Source: Comamonas_C sp026954015
GTDB taxonomy: Bacteria; Pseudomonadota; Gammaproteobacteria; Burkholderiales; Burkholderiaceae_C
Length of the DNA stretch: 64,000 bases
Assembly (NCBI GenBank): GCA_035063785.1
Contig: JAPSFS010000008.1
Span: 121,678 to 185,677 of the forward strand
Reading direction: 5' to 3'
A program made the translations under genes and the position numbers. The notes below the pieces were generated by a model that made no database searches, had not been told where the DNA came from, and saw only the letters and a program-made list of their open reading frames with translations. This document shows positions 51,545 to 61,411 of this stretch, in pieces. The stretch's first letter is position 1; each line of letters opens with the position of its first letter.

Positions 51545-53637
51545 CAGTCGGACATCGGCAAGGTGAAGGTGAACACCGTACCACGCGGCGGACAGGGCGC
51601 GAAATCAAGCGCCCCGCCGTGCTGCTCGACCACGGTGCGGCACAGGCTCAGGCCCAGCCCCATGCCCTCGGCGCGCGTGGTGAAGAACGGCGTGAACAGG
51701 CGCCGGGCCAGCGCCGCGTCGATGCCCACGCCGCGGTCCGCCACGGAAAATTCCAGCCACGCCGGGCCGTCCGGCCGCAGCACGCGACGCGCGCCCAGGC
51801 GCAGCACGCGCTCGGCGGGCGGCACCGCCTCCATCGCCTGCATCGCATTGCGCGCCAGGTTGAGCAGCACCTGCTCGACCATGGTGCGGTCACACAGCGC
51901 GCAGGCGCCGGGCTCGGCCAGCTCCACGCGCACCTCGACGCCGAGCTTGCGTGCCTGCAGCCGCACGAGCGGCAGCACCGCATCAAGCAGGTCGGCGGCC
52001 GCGACGCGCTCGCGCACGTGCTCGCGCCGGCGCAGAAAGTCGTGCACGCTCTTGATGACCCGGCCCGCGCGCTCGGCCTGCGTGGCAATGCGCTCCAGCG
52101 CGCCCCGCAGTTCGGCCAGCGTGGCCTCGGGGGGCTCGTGCGCGTCGGGGCTGTCCGTGAGCAGGTTCAGCGAGCCGGTGGTGTAGCTCGCGATCGCGGC
52201 CAGCGGCTGGTTGAGCTCGTGGCTCAGCAGCGACGCCATCTCGCCCACGGTGGCCAGCCGCGCGCTGGCCTGCAGGCGCTCCTGCGACGCGCGCGAGACC
52301 TCCTCGGCGCGGCGCTGCTCGCTCACGTCCAGGAACGACCCCATCCACCCGGTCTGCACGCCGTGCGCGTTCACCAGCGGCGCCTCGTACACCGCCACCG
52401 GAAAGCGCGTGCCGTCCTTGCGCGCGTACGTCACCTCGTAGCCCTGCGGCAACGCGGGGGCACCGGTGGTCATCCGGGTGCGCTGGCGCTCGGCGTAGGC
52501 CTGCGCGAATTCGGGCGGCCAATACGGCGGCGGCGCGCGCTGGCCGAGCAGTTCGCTCGCCTCATAGCCCACCATGCGGCAGAACGCCGGGTTGACGTAG
52601 GTGATGCGCCCGGCCATGTCGCGCGCACGCAGGCCGGTGAGCAGCGAGTTTTCCATCGCCTTGCGAAACGCCAGCGTCTCGCCCAGTTCGTGCTCGGCGC
52701 TCAGGCGCCGGCGGTTGTCGCGCACGAGCACCGCGAGCACCGACACGAGCGCGATCGAGATGACCGTGACGAGCGCGGTGAGCACGTTGGGGAAGACGCT
52801 GGGCGGCTGGTGCCAGCCGTCGAGCCGCAGCACCAGCGTCGTGCCCGGCAGGTTCAGCAGTTGCCGCGCCGTGAACATGCGCGAGCCGCGCCGCGTGGCG
52901 CGCGCCAGCGCCAGGCGCGTGCCGTCGGGCTCGGTGAACGACACCTCCTGCGCCGGCTGCAGCCGCGGCGCCACCACCTCGGTAAGCAGGCGGTGCAGGC
53001 CGTAGGTGGCGACGACGAAGCCCCCGTGCTGCAGCGGCACGCAGGCTTCGAGCACCTCGGCGCCGGTGCCGTCGGGCACGGCATGGAAGTAGCTGTCGGC
53101 ATAGGACGCGCCGCGGATGCGCTGCGCGTTCGCGCACGCCAGCACCACCTCGGAGTGCGGTGCCTCGCGCGCCGCGCGGTCCCACGGCAGCGGGGCGTAC
53201 GGCGTGTTGGCCTCGCCCCCCATCGCCATCGCGCGATCGCGCCACTCCACGCGCAGCAGCGCGCGGTGGGTGCGCAGCAGCTCCTCGGCGCGCGCCTGCC
53301 ACGGCGCCTCGGCGGGCGCGTCGGGGCGCAGCGCCTGCAGGTCGCCCAGGTCGCCATGCAGCGCCGCGCGCAGTGCCACCACCGCGCCCGCCGCGTCGCG
53401 TTCGAGCTGGTTCTGCACCTGCTCGGCCTCGTGGCGCCCCGCAAGCCACACGAGCGTGACCAGCATCGCCGCGACGAGCACCCAGAGCAGGAGCCACAGC
53501 GACCAGCGCCGCCACAACCCGATCCAGCCCATGCGCCGCAGGCGCGCGCGGCTCCAGCGCAGCGCCTGGCGGTGCCAGGGGCGCCGCGCGGCCTGCGCCG
53601 CCGCGCGGGCCGGTGCCAGGCGGGTCGGCGCGCTCAC
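51544..53637 (-). CDS. PAS-domain sensor histidine kinase (DctS/FixL-like)
   Basis: About 697 residues. Two membrane helices (SLWLLLWVLVAAMLVTLVWLAG near residue 45, and TALVTVISIALVSVLAVLV) enclose a periplasmic sensor domain; a PAS domain follows (FCRMVGYEASELLG, PVAVYEAPLVN), then the His-box SHELNQPLAAI with the phosphorylated His near residue 472 and an ATPase domain (NLARNAMQAM, GLGLSLCRTVVEQHGG). I use the GTG at 53637, which overlaps the nitrilase stop (GTGA) and suggests coupling; ATG at 53532 is an alternative. The four genes yhdP, amidase, kinase, regulator overlap in a chain. Confidence 0.92.
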   Translation of the reverse strand: MSAPTRLAPARAAAQAARRPWHRQALRWSRARLRRMGWIGLWRRWSLWLLLWVLVAAMLVTLVWLAGRHEAEQVQNQLERDAAGAVVALRAALHGDLGDLQALRPDAPAEAPWQARAEELLRTHRALLRVEWRDRAMAMGGEANTPYAPLPWDRAAREAPHSEVVLACANAQRIRGASYADSYFHAVPDGTGAEVLEACVPLQHGGFVVATYGLHRLLTEVVAPRLQPAQEVSFTEPDGTRLALARATRRGSRMFTARQLLNLPGTTLVLRLDGWHQPPSVFPNVLTALVTVISIALVSVLAVLVRDNRRRLSAEHELGETLAFRKAMENSLLTGLRARDMAGRITYVNPAFCRMVGYEASELLGQRAPPPYWPPEFAQAYAERQRTRMTTGAPALPQGYEVTYARKDGTRFPVAVYEAPLVNAHGVQTGWMGSFLDVSEQRRAEEVSRASQERLQASARLATVGEMASLLSHELNQPLAAIASYTTGSLNLLTDSPDAHEPPEATLAELRGALERIATQAERAGRVIKSVHDFLRRREHVRERVAAADLLDAVLPLVRLQARKLGVEVRVELAEPGACALCDRTMVEQVLLNLARNAMQAMEAVPPAERVLRLGARRVLRPDGPAWLEFSVADRGVGIDAALARRLFTPFFTTRAEGMGLGLSLCRTVVEQHGGALDFAPCPPRGTVFTFTLPMSD

Positions 53638-54449
53638 AGCACGCGGTGCCCCAGCGCGGGCAGTTGCCGACGTACCTCGGCCAGGCGGTGCGCGCTCACG
53701 TCGGCCAGCACCAGGCCCGCGCCTTCGTCCCGCTCGGCCAGCACTTCGCCCCAGGGGCTCACGAGCATGCTGTGGCCCCAGGTGCGCCGGCCGTTCTCGT
53801 GCACCCCGCCCTGCGCGGCGGCGAGCACGTAGGCCTGGTTCTCGATGGCGCGCGCACGCAGCAGCACCTCCCAGTGCGCGCGACCCGTGGTCCAGGTGAA
53901 GGCGCTGGGCACCACGAGCAGATCGGCGCCCGCGCGCGCCTGCGCACGGTACAGCTCCGGAAAGCGCAGGTCGTAGCAGATCGACAGGCCCACGCGCCAG
54001 TGCTCGCCCGCGCGCGCGTCGAAGGCAAAACGCACCGGCGCGCTGCCGCGCGCGATCGTGCGCGCCTCGTCGAAATGCTCGTCGTCGCGGTCGAACCCGA
54101 ACAAGTGCACCTTGTCGTAGCGGGCAACGCACGCGCCCTCGGGGTCATGCACCAGCGTCGCATTGCGCACCCGCGCCGGGTCGGCGCACGCCAGCGGCAG
54201 CGTGCCGCCGATGAGCCAGAGCCCGAATTCACGCGCCGCGGCGGCGAGAAACCGCTGCACCGGCCCGTCGCCGTAGGGTTCGCGCAGCGCGTGCTTGTCG
54301 CCGTCGGTGCGGCCCATGATGCAGAAGTATTCGGGCAGCAGTGCCAGCTCCGCCCCCGCGTGCGCGGCCTGCGCCAGCAGCGCGTGCGCCTGCGCCAGGT
54401 TGGCATCCCGGTCCACCCCCGAAACCATCTGGATCGCGGCTACCTTCAT
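53634..54449 (-). CDS. Nitrilase-superfamily amidase (Nit2/YafV-like)
   Basis: The 271-residue carbon-nitrogen hydrolase has the Glu-Lys-Cys triad: Glu in ALLPEYF, Lys in ARYDKVHLFGFD, Cys in GLSICYDLRFPELYR. The sequence is close to the Nit1/Nit2 branch, which removes deaminated glutathione or omega-amides, and not to true nitrilases. Start ATG 54449 has GGAGA 6 bases upstream and overlaps the yhdP stop (ATGA). The stop overlaps the kinase start. Confidence 0.93.
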   Translation of the reverse strand: MKVAAIQMVSGVDRDANLAQAHALLAQAAHAGAELALLPEYFCIMGRTDGDKHALREPYGDGPVQRFLAAAAREFGLWLIGGTLPLACADPARVRNATLVHDPEGACVARYDKVHLFGFDRDDEHFDEARTIARGSAPVRFAFDARAGEHWRVGLSICYDLRFPELYRAQARAGADLLVVPSAFTWTTGRAHWEVLLRARAIENQAYVLAAAQGGVHENGRRTWGHSMLVSPWGEVLAERDEGAGLVLADVSAHRLAEVRRQLPALGHRVL

Positions 54450-57400
54450 GGTTGGTCTCCTGCCTGCGGCGCCGGGGTGCCGCCGGCGCGCTTCACGCGC
54501 TCGACGTGCGGTTCGTCCCAGGTGCCGTCGATGCGAAATTCCTGCGTCGCCGCCTCCACCAGCGGCCCGCGCAGGAAGATCTGCGCGAGAAAGCTGCCCA
54601 ACCCTACCACCGGATTGATCGCGGTGGCCACGAGCGAGGCGGTGAGCGTGTTGAGCTCGGGCACGACGACGACGCGCAGGTCCTGTGTCTCGTGCGCGAT
54701 GTCGGCGCTGCCCTCCATCAGCACGGCGGCGTTCACGCCCTTCATCTGCAGGTTGTTGGTGCTTGCGATGCCCTTGTCGATGTGCACGTCGGCGCGCACG
54801 AAGTCGAACGAGAAACCGGCGCTGAAGATGTCGCGAAAATCCAGCGCGAGGCGCCGGGGCAGCGCCTGCAGGCTGAGCACGCCGAGCAGCTTGGACAGCC
54901 CCGGATCGGCCTTGAGGAACCGCCCCTGCGCCATGTCCAGCTTCATCTGGCCCGTCATGCTGGGGTAGTCGGGCGCGACGGGCGAGCCCAGCCACCCGAC
55001 CTGCCCCTCAAGCGTGCCCTCGCCCTTGTCGAGCACGCCGGGCATGCCCAGGCGCGTGAGCAGCGCGCCCGAATCGTGCACCTTGAGCGCGAAGCGCAGC
55101 GCAGTGCGCCGCTGGGCCTGCGCGCCCGTGCCGCCGAGCAGCGCCCAGTTGCCGCTGGAGGTGAACGTGGTCTCGGGCATGTGCAGGTCCATGCGGGCGA
55201 GGCGCCACTCGCGCGCGCCGCCGTCGCCCACGCGGTTGCTCGCCTGCAGCTCCAGCCGCCCGAGGCGCTTGTCGCGCAGGCGCAGGTCCTGCGCCTCGAT
55301 GTCCAGCGCAGGCAGCTCGCGCGGGCCGCTGGCGCCGAGCAAGGTATCGACCTGGGTGTCCGCCGAGCGCGGCAGCACCAGGCGCGACAGCCGCGCGTAC
55401 ACGCGGCCCTGCGGTGCCTGCGGCGACGCCGCGTGGTACTCCACGTGGCCCTCGAGCTCCTGCGCCGAGACGCTGCCGCGCCACGCACTGCTCTGATGCG
55501 TCAGGTGGGCCGCCACCTCGTGCAACGTGCGCCCCTGCAGCGTGAGCTCGCCCACCTGCAGCGTGACACGCTCGGGCAGGTAGGCGCCGGGCGCGGCGGA
55601 AGCGGCCTCCGCGGCGGGCGCCTCCGGCACGTCCGCGAACAGCGCACGCCAGGCATCGACGTCAAGCGCGTCAAGCGCAACGGCCGCCTCGACGCCGCGC
55701 TGCGGCAGCGGCGCACCCTGATCGGCCACGGTGCCAAGCACGACACGCCCCGCGAGCACCGCCGCGTCTGGACTTGCCCCGGTCTCGCGCAGGTAGTCGA
55801 GCGCGAGCCGCCCCTGCACACCCAGCGTCCACCGCTCGCGCGCCGGCGCGCCGGCCGGGCCGTCGACCGTGCGCGTCTGCCAGCGCACGGGCCAGGCCTG
55901 CTCGGCGCTCTTGTCCAGCGGCGCGGGCACATCGAGCGCCATGCCCCGCAGATCGGAGGTCACCAGCAGTTGCGGCTTCCCGCCCCGCATGCCCAGCGCC
56001 AGCGTGTAGGCCGTGCTTCCGCTTGCGTGGCGCAGCAGCGCGGCGAGCGCCCCGGCGGGGGCCGCCGCGCGCAGCCCTTCGGCGCTCGCCTCGCCCTGCG
56101 CCTGCACGCGCAGCACCGGCGTGCGCTCGCCCTCCGGCGCCTGCAGGCCGCCGGAGAGCCGCACCTCGCCCCCGAGCGCACGCGCGCGCACCTGCTGCAG
56201 CGTGAACCCACGTTCGGTGAACTGCACCGTGCCGCGCGCCTGCGCGAGCACCGGTGCCGCGGGAGAGACACGCACCTCATTGCCCGCAAGCTGCACGCTG
56301 CCGCGCACCGCTGCCTTGCCCAGATCGGCCACGGGCAGCTCCAGCTGCAGGCGCAGCGCAGCGTCGCCCGTGGCGCCCATCGCATCCAGGGCACCGTCGG
56401 TGAGCTGCGACACCTGCGAGCCACGCACGAACGCGAGCATGTCCGCGAGCGGCCCGCGCACCGTGCCGTCCACCTGCACCACGGGCTCGGACAGATCGGC
56501 GATGCGCGCGCCCACCTGCGCCACCTTGAGCCGCGCATGGCCCGCGACGCTGCCCGCCGCGCCTTCGACGCGCATACCGGCGCGGTCGAACACCAGCGTG
56601 CCGGACAGGCCCGTGAGCGCCGGCCAGGGCTGGTCGCCACGCTCCTGCAACGACGCGGGCACGTAGGCAAACGTGGTGTCGCGCACCTGCGCGGCGATAT
56701 GGAATTCCCCCGACGGGTCGCCGTCGAACGGCAGGCGGCGCAGGTCGCCCTTCACGCGAAACCGCACGTCGTCGCTCGTGCCGGCGGCGATCGCGGCGCG
56801 CACGTAGTGGCGCGCCTCGGCCCCGACCGCCAGCGGCAGGTAGCGGTACACGCGCGCGCCGTTGGCCCGGCTCAGGCGACCCGCAAGGTCGAGCACGCCG
56901 GGCAGCCGCGCCTGCGCGTCGTCGCTCGTGTGCCAGGCCAGGCGCGCCTCGCCCTCGGCGTCGGCGTTGGCGAACCGCAGGTCGTCGATCTGCACCTGCG
57001 CGCGCGCGCCGTCGATCTGCCAGCGCACGGTGGCCGAGAGCGTGTGCACCGGCACATCGGGGTCTTCGAAGATGCCGGGCAGCCGCAGCGCGCCGTCGGC
57101 GATCGCCAGCGTGGCCGTGCCGCCCGCCTGCGTCAGCGCGAAATCGCCGCGCGCACCACGCACGCCGAGCGCCTGCGGCGCGTGGGCGCCGCTGGACGCC
57201 GCGTGCGCGGCCAGCGCCAGACCGGCAAACCGGCCGCGCGCGTCGTACTGCGTGGGCGCGTCGAACGGCCCCTGCCAGTGCGCCTGCAACTGCTCCACCG
57301 TCCCTGCGGGCGCATAGCGCGCGAGGGCACCGCGCAGCGCATCGGCCAGCGGCAGGCGCGCGGCGATATGCGCCAGCAGTGCCAGATCCACCCGGTCGGC

Positions 57401-58489
57401 CTGCAGCTCGTGCCGCGCGGCGGCGGGTGGTGCGCCCGGTTCGGGGGTGACGAGCCGCAACCGGGTACTGTCCCACGCGAGGCCGTCGTCGGTGCGCAGC
57501 TTCAGGCCGCGCGCGGTCAGCTCCAGCCCCTGCGGCGCGCGGCCCGCCTGCAGGCGGGCCGCGGCCTGCGCCAGTGCCAGCGGCTCGGGCGCACCCGCCA
57601 GATGCAATTGCACCTGCTCCAGCGCCACGTCGGCGGTCGCGCCAGTCCAGCTCCCGCGCCGCACGTCGAGCCATGCGCGCAGTGCGCCATGCCCGCCATC
57701 GAGCGTGGTCGCGCCCAGGTCCACGTAGGGCGCAAGCTGAGCGAAATCCACCTGCGGCCACTCGGCATACGCCTGCCCGCTCCAGCGCTCCCACGCGCGG
57801 GGCAGCGGGTTCCACAGCGGCTCCTGCAGCTGCGCGCGCACGCTCAGGCGCGCGCCCCAGCCGGGCGGCGGCGTGGCGTCCACGCGCAGGGCATGGCGCC
57901 ACGGCCCGCCGCGCAGCAGCACGTCCACCGCGCTGAACTGCACCGGCGGGGCGCCGCGCAGCGCGTCTTCCCAGCGCAGCGTGCCGCCGTGGACCACGAC
58001 CTCGGTCTGCGAGAGCAGCCAGTCGGCGCCCGCCGCATCGCCACCCGCGCCGTCAAGCGCCCACCCCGCGACGAACCAGCGCCCGCTGGCGTCGCGGCGC
58101 GCCTGCAGCACCGGCTGGTCGATGTAGAGCTGCTCCACGCCCCCGCGCAGCAGCGAGCGCGGCGACAGCGCAACCCGCACGCGCGGCAGGCGCAGGGCCT
58201 CGCGCCCTTCGGGATCGAGCACGGTCACGTCGCCCAGCTCGAACGTCGGAAACACGCCCTCGCTGCGCGCCGCCAGGTGCCCGATGCGCACCGGCATGCC
58301 GAGCGCGCGCTGCGCCTGGCGCTGCACCAGCGGGCGCCAATCGTCGATACGCGGCACAATCCAGAAATGCAGCCCACCCCAGGCCAGCGCCACGAGTACC
58401 CAGAACGCGAGCACGAGTGCCAGCGCCCAGCGCGCGGCACCCGCCCCCCATTTGAGCCAGCGGGAAGGATGGGGAGGCGCCTCGGTCAT
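54446..58489 (-). CDS. YhdP-family protein (AsmA-like, lipid transport to outer membrane)
   Basis: The 1347-residue protein has one N-terminal membrane helix (LALVLAFWVLVALAWGGLHF) and a very long periplasmic part with repeated beta-groove segments, ending with LNTLTASLVATAINPVVGLG and QIFLRGPLVEAATQEFRIDG, the YhdP/DUF3971 signature. YhdP, TamB and YdbH carry phospholipids between the membranes. It begins a chain of overlapping genes (amidase, kinase, regulator). It is divergent from glnE with 88 bases between. Confidence 0.92.
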   Translation of the reverse strand: MTEAPPHPSRWLKWGAGAARWALALVLAFWVLVALAWGGLHFWIVPRIDDWRPLVQRQAQRALGMPVRIGHLAARSEGVFPTFELGDVTVLDPEGREALRLPRVRVALSPRSLLRGGVEQLYIDQPVLQARRDASGRWFVAGWALDGAGGDAAGADWLLSQTEVVVHGGTLRWEDALRGAPPVQFSAVDVLLRGGPWRHALRVDATPPPGWGARLSVRAQLQEPLWNPLPRAWERWSGQAYAEWPQVDFAQLAPYVDLGATTLDGGHGALRAWLDVRRGSWTGATADVALEQVQLHLAGAPEPLALAQAAARLQAGRAPQGLELTARGLKLRTDDGLAWDSTRLRLVTPEPGAPPAAARHELQADRVDLALLAHIAARLPLADALRGALARYAPAGTVEQLQAHWQGPFDAPTQYDARGRFAGLALAAHAASSGAHAPQALGVRGARGDFALTQAGGTATLAIADGALRLPGIFEDPDVPVHTLSATVRWQIDGARAQVQIDDLRFANADAEGEARLAWHTSDDAQARLPGVLDLAGRLSRANGARVYRYLPLAVGAEARHYVRAAIAAGTSDDVRFRVKGDLRRLPFDGDPSGEFHIAAQVRDTTFAYVPASLQERGDQPWPALTGLSGTLVFDRAGMRVEGAAGSVAGHARLKVAQVGARIADLSEPVVQVDGTVRGPLADMLAFVRGSQVSQLTDGALDAMGATGDAALRLQLELPVADLGKAAVRGSVQLAGNEVRVSPAAPVLAQARGTVQFTERGFTLQQVRARALGGEVRLSGGLQAPEGERTPVLRVQAQGEASAEGLRAAAPAGALAALLRHASGSTAYTLALGMRGGKPQLLVTSDLRGMALDVPAPLDKSAEQAWPVRWQTRTVDGPAGAPARERWTLGVQGRLALDYLRETGASPDAAVLAGRVVLGTVADQGAPLPQRGVEAAVALDALDVDAWRALFADVPEAPAAEAASAAPGAYLPERVTLQVGELTLQGRTLHEVAAHLTHQSSAWRGSVSAQELEGHVEYHAASPQAPQGRVYARLSRLVLPRSADTQVDTLLGASGPRELPALDIEAQDLRLRDKRLGRLELQASNRVGDGGAREWRLARMDLHMPETTFTSSGNWALLGGTGAQAQRRTALRFALKVHDSGALLTRLGMPGVLDKGEGTLEGQVGWLGSPVAPDYPSMTGQMKLDMAQGRFLKADPGLSKLLGVLSLQALPRRLALDFRDIFSAGFSFDFVRADVHIDKGIASTNNLQMKGVNAAVLMEGSADIAHETQDLRVVVVPELNTLTASLVATAINPVVGLGSFLAQIFLRGPLVEAATQEFRIDGTWDEPHVERVKRAGGTPAPQAGDQP

Positions 58490-58577
58490 GACGGGTGGAT
58501 GCGGTGCCGGTCATTATGGCAACGCTGAACACCACGCGCCGGCGTCCGTGCCGAGCGCCCGATACACCCTGAGCGCC

Positions 58578-61304
58578 ATGCCGTCCGCCTCCGAGCACGC
58601 GGTGGCGCCCGAGCGCCTCGCGCCGCACTCCCGTCTCTACCAGCGCCTGCACCGGCGCTATGACGCGCAGTTCGCGCTGCTCGCGAGCGGCCTGCCCGAC
58701 CGCGCCGCGATGGCCGAGACCTGCGACGCGCTGCTTGCGAGCGGGCTGGAACTGGCGGGGGCGCTGCGCCTGCTGCGCCAGCTCGTGATCGAGCGCCTCA
58801 TGGTGCTCGACTGCGACGAGGGCGCGCCGCTGGCGCAGGTGTGCACGGCGCTGACCACGCTGGCGGAAGTGACGCTGGACCGCGCCTGCACGCAGGCGCG
58901 CGCCGAACTGGACGCGCAGCACGGCGCGCCGCTCGCGCCCGACGGCGCGCCGGTGCAGCTCTGGATCATCGGCATGGGCAAGCTCGGCGCGCGCGAGCTC
59001 AACGCCTCAAGCGACATCGACCTGATCTGCGTCTACGAGCACGACGGCGACACCGCGGGCGCCGCGAACGCACGCGGGCGCATCTCCAACCACGAATACT
59101 TCGTGCGCGCGGTGCGCCGCGTGAGCGCGCTCATCGGCGAGATCACCGAGGACGGCTTCGTGTTCCGCGTCGACCTCGCGCTGCGCCCCCACGGCGGCTC
59201 GGGGCCGCTGGCGATCTCGCTGCCCGCGCTGCAGGATTACCTGCGCCTGCAGGGGCGCGAGTGGGAGCGCTTTGCCTGGCTCAAGAGCCGCGTCGTGGCG
59301 CCCGCCGCGAGCATCGTCTCGCCCAACGTGCAGGCGCTGCGCCAGGTGGTGCTGCCCTTCGTGTTCCGGCGCTACCTCGACTACGCGGTATTCGACGCGC
59401 TGCGCGTGCTGCACCGCCAGATCCGCCAGGAGGCGCTGCGCCGCTGCGCCGGCCACCCCGAGCGCGCCAACGACGTGAAGCTCTCGCGCGGGGGCATCCG
59501 CGAGATCGAGTTCACCGTGCAGCTCGTGCAGGTGGTGCGCGGCGGGCAGTTCCCCGAGCTGCGCTGCCGCCCGACGCTGGAGGCGCTGGAGCGCCTCGCG
59601 CACGCCGGGCTCATGCCGCGCGAAACCGCCGACGCGCTGGGCCAGGCCTACGTGTTCCTGCGCCGCGTCGAGCACCGCATCCAGTACCTGGACGACCAGC
59701 AGAGCCACGTGCTGCCCACGCACGACGACGACCTCGCCTGGATCGCCCGCACCATGGGGCTGCCGTGCTGCGACTTCCTGCGCCAGCTTGACGCGCACCG
59801 CGAACGCGTGGCGCAGGAGTTCGACGCGCTGCTCGGCGGCCCCGAGAAGAAGCAGTGCAGCGGCCCGGGCTGCGGGCGCGCCCGCGAGAGCACGCCCGAC
59901 TGGGATTCCGTGATCGACGCGCAGCCCCCGGCGGTGGCCGAGCGCATGCGCCAGTGGCGCGAGCAGCCGCGCGTGCAGCAGCTGCGCGAACAGGCGCTGG
60001 CGCGGCTCTTGCGCATCCTGCAGCAGAGCGGCCGGTGGCTGGCCGAGGGCGCGGTGAACGAAGACGCGGCGCTGCGCCTGCTCGACTGGCTGGAGCTGCT
60101 GCTGCGCCGCGAAAGCTACCTCGCGCTGCTGGTCGAGCGTCCGCTGGTGCTGCGCCGCCTGCTCGACCTGCTGGGCGCGGCGCGCTGGCCCGCGCGCTAC
60201 CTGCAGCGCCACCCCGGGGTGATCGACGAGCTTGCGAGCCAGGCGCTCTTCAGCGAGCGCTTTGACGCCGGCACCTTCCAGGACGAGCTGCAGGCGCGGC
60301 GCGCCTCGCTGCGCTCGACCGGCGAGGACGACGAGGAGGCGCTCCTGAACCTGCTGCGCCGCGCCCACCACGCCGAGGTGTTTCGCACGCTGGCGCGCGA
60401 CGTGGACGGGCGGCTGACGGTGGAGGAAGTGGCCGACGACCTCTCGCTGCTGGCCGACAGCGTGCTCGCCGTCACGGTGCAGTGGTGCTGGGAGCAGTTC
60501 AAGGGCCGCCACCGCGACGCGCCGAGCCTGGCGATCATCGGCTACGGCAAGCTGGGCGGCAAGGAGCTCGGCTACGGCAGCGACCTGGACATCGTGTTCG
60601 CGTTCGACGACGACGACGAGCGCGCGGGCGAGATCTATGCCGCGTTCGTGCGCAAGCTGCTCGCGTGGCTGAGCGTGAAGACCGGCGAGGGCGACCTGTT
60701 CGAGATCGACACGCAGCTGCGCCCCAACGGCAACTCGGGCCTGCTGGTGACGAGCTTTGCCGCCTACGCCGCCTACCAGCAGCAGCGCGGCAGCAACACC
60801 GCGTGGACCTGGGAGCACCAGGCGATCACGCGCGCGCGCTGCGTGCTCGGCAGCGACGCGCTGCGCCAGCGCTTCGATGCGGTGCGCGAGACCGTCATCA
60901 CCGCGCCGCGCGACCACGCGCTGCTGCGCACCGAAATCCTCGCGATGCGCGAGCGCCTGCGCGACGCCCACCCCGGCACGGGCGCGCTGTTCGACATCAA
61001 GCACGGCAGGGGCGGCATGCTGGACGTGGAATTCGCGGTGCAGTACCTCGTGCTCGCGCACTCGGGCGACCACCCCGGCCTGCGCGAGAACAAGGGCAAC
61101 ATCGGCCTGCTCGAACGCGCCCAGGCCGCCGCGCTGCTGCCGCCGGGCACGGGCCACGCGGCCGCCGACGCCTACCGGCGCCTGCGCCAGGCGCAGCACC
61201 GCGCGCGCCTGAACGAAGACGCCACGCGCGTCGCGCCCGAACAGCTCGCGCCCGAGCGCGAGGCCGTGCTGGCGCTGTGGCGCGCGGTGTTCGGCGGCGC
61301 GTAG
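58578..61304 (+). CDS. glnE: Bifunctional glutamine synthetase adenylyltransferase/deadenylylase
   Basis: Switches glutamine synthetase off and on by adding or removing AMP, under PII control. The 908-residue protein has two nucleotidyltransferase domains: GMGKLGARELNASSDIDLIC (near residue 132) and GYGKLGGKELGYGSDLDIVF (near 655), each with the DxD acidic pair, and the regulatory helix domain between. Start ATG 58578 chosen by homology. Confidence 0.96.
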   Translation: MPSASEHAVAPERLAPHSRLYQRLHRRYDAQFALLASGLPDRAAMAETCDALLASGLELAGALRLLRQLVIERLMVLDCDEGAPLAQVCTALTTLAEVTLDRACTQARAELDAQHGAPLAPDGAPVQLWIIGMGKLGARELNASSDIDLICVYEHDGDTAGAANARGRISNHEYFVRAVRRVSALIGEITEDGFVFRVDLALRPHGGSGPLAISLPALQDYLRLQGREWERFAWLKSRVVAPAASIVSPNVQALRQVVLPFVFRRYLDYAVFDALRVLHRQIRQEALRRCAGHPERANDVKLSRGGIREIEFTVQLVQVVRGGQFPELRCRPTLEALERLAHAGLMPRETADALGQAYVFLRRVEHRIQYLDDQQSHVLPTHDDDLAWIARTMGLPCCDFLRQLDAHRERVAQEFDALLGGPEKKQCSGPGCGRARESTPDWDSVIDAQPPAVAERMRQWREQPRVQQLREQALARLLRILQQSGRWLAEGAVNEDAALRLLDWLELLLRRESYLALLVERPLVLRRLLDLLGAARWPARYLQRHPGVIDELASQALFSERFDAGTFQDELQARRASLRSTGEDDEEALLNLLRRAHHAEVFRTLARDVDGRLTVEEVADDLSLLADSVLAVTVQWCWEQFKGRHRDAPSLAIIGYGKLGGKELGYGSDLDIVFAFDDDDERAGEIYAAFVRKLLAWLSVKTGEGDLFEIDTQLRPNGNSGLLVTSFAAYAAYQQQRGSNTAWTWEHQAITRARCVLGSDALRQRFDAVRETVITAPRDHALLRTEILAMRERLRDAHPGTGALFDIKHGRGGMLDVEFAVQYLVLAHSGDHPGLRENKGNIGLLERAQAAALLPPGTGHAAADAYRRLRQAQHRARLNEDATRVAPEQLAPEREAVLALWRAVFGGA

Positions 61305-61411
61305 CCGCCCGCTTCGCGCACGTGAGCCCCGGACGGCGGGGCACAACGACATGGTGCAACACCGCCCGCACGGGCGCATGCGACACTTGCGCCTTTGTCC
61401 GCGCAACGCCC

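Noticed and set aside
53634..54995. A longer form of the amidase or of the kinase reading upstream to 54132 or 54995.
   Set aside because: The extra N-terminal parts are in frames that overlap the neighbouring gene and lack family similarity; the coupled starts (ATGA, GTGA) fit better.
61326..61342. GCCCCG-GACGG-CGGGGC hairpin between glnE and the RND adaptor as terminator.
   Set aside because: A 6-bp stem without a following T run is expected by chance in such GC-rich DNA.
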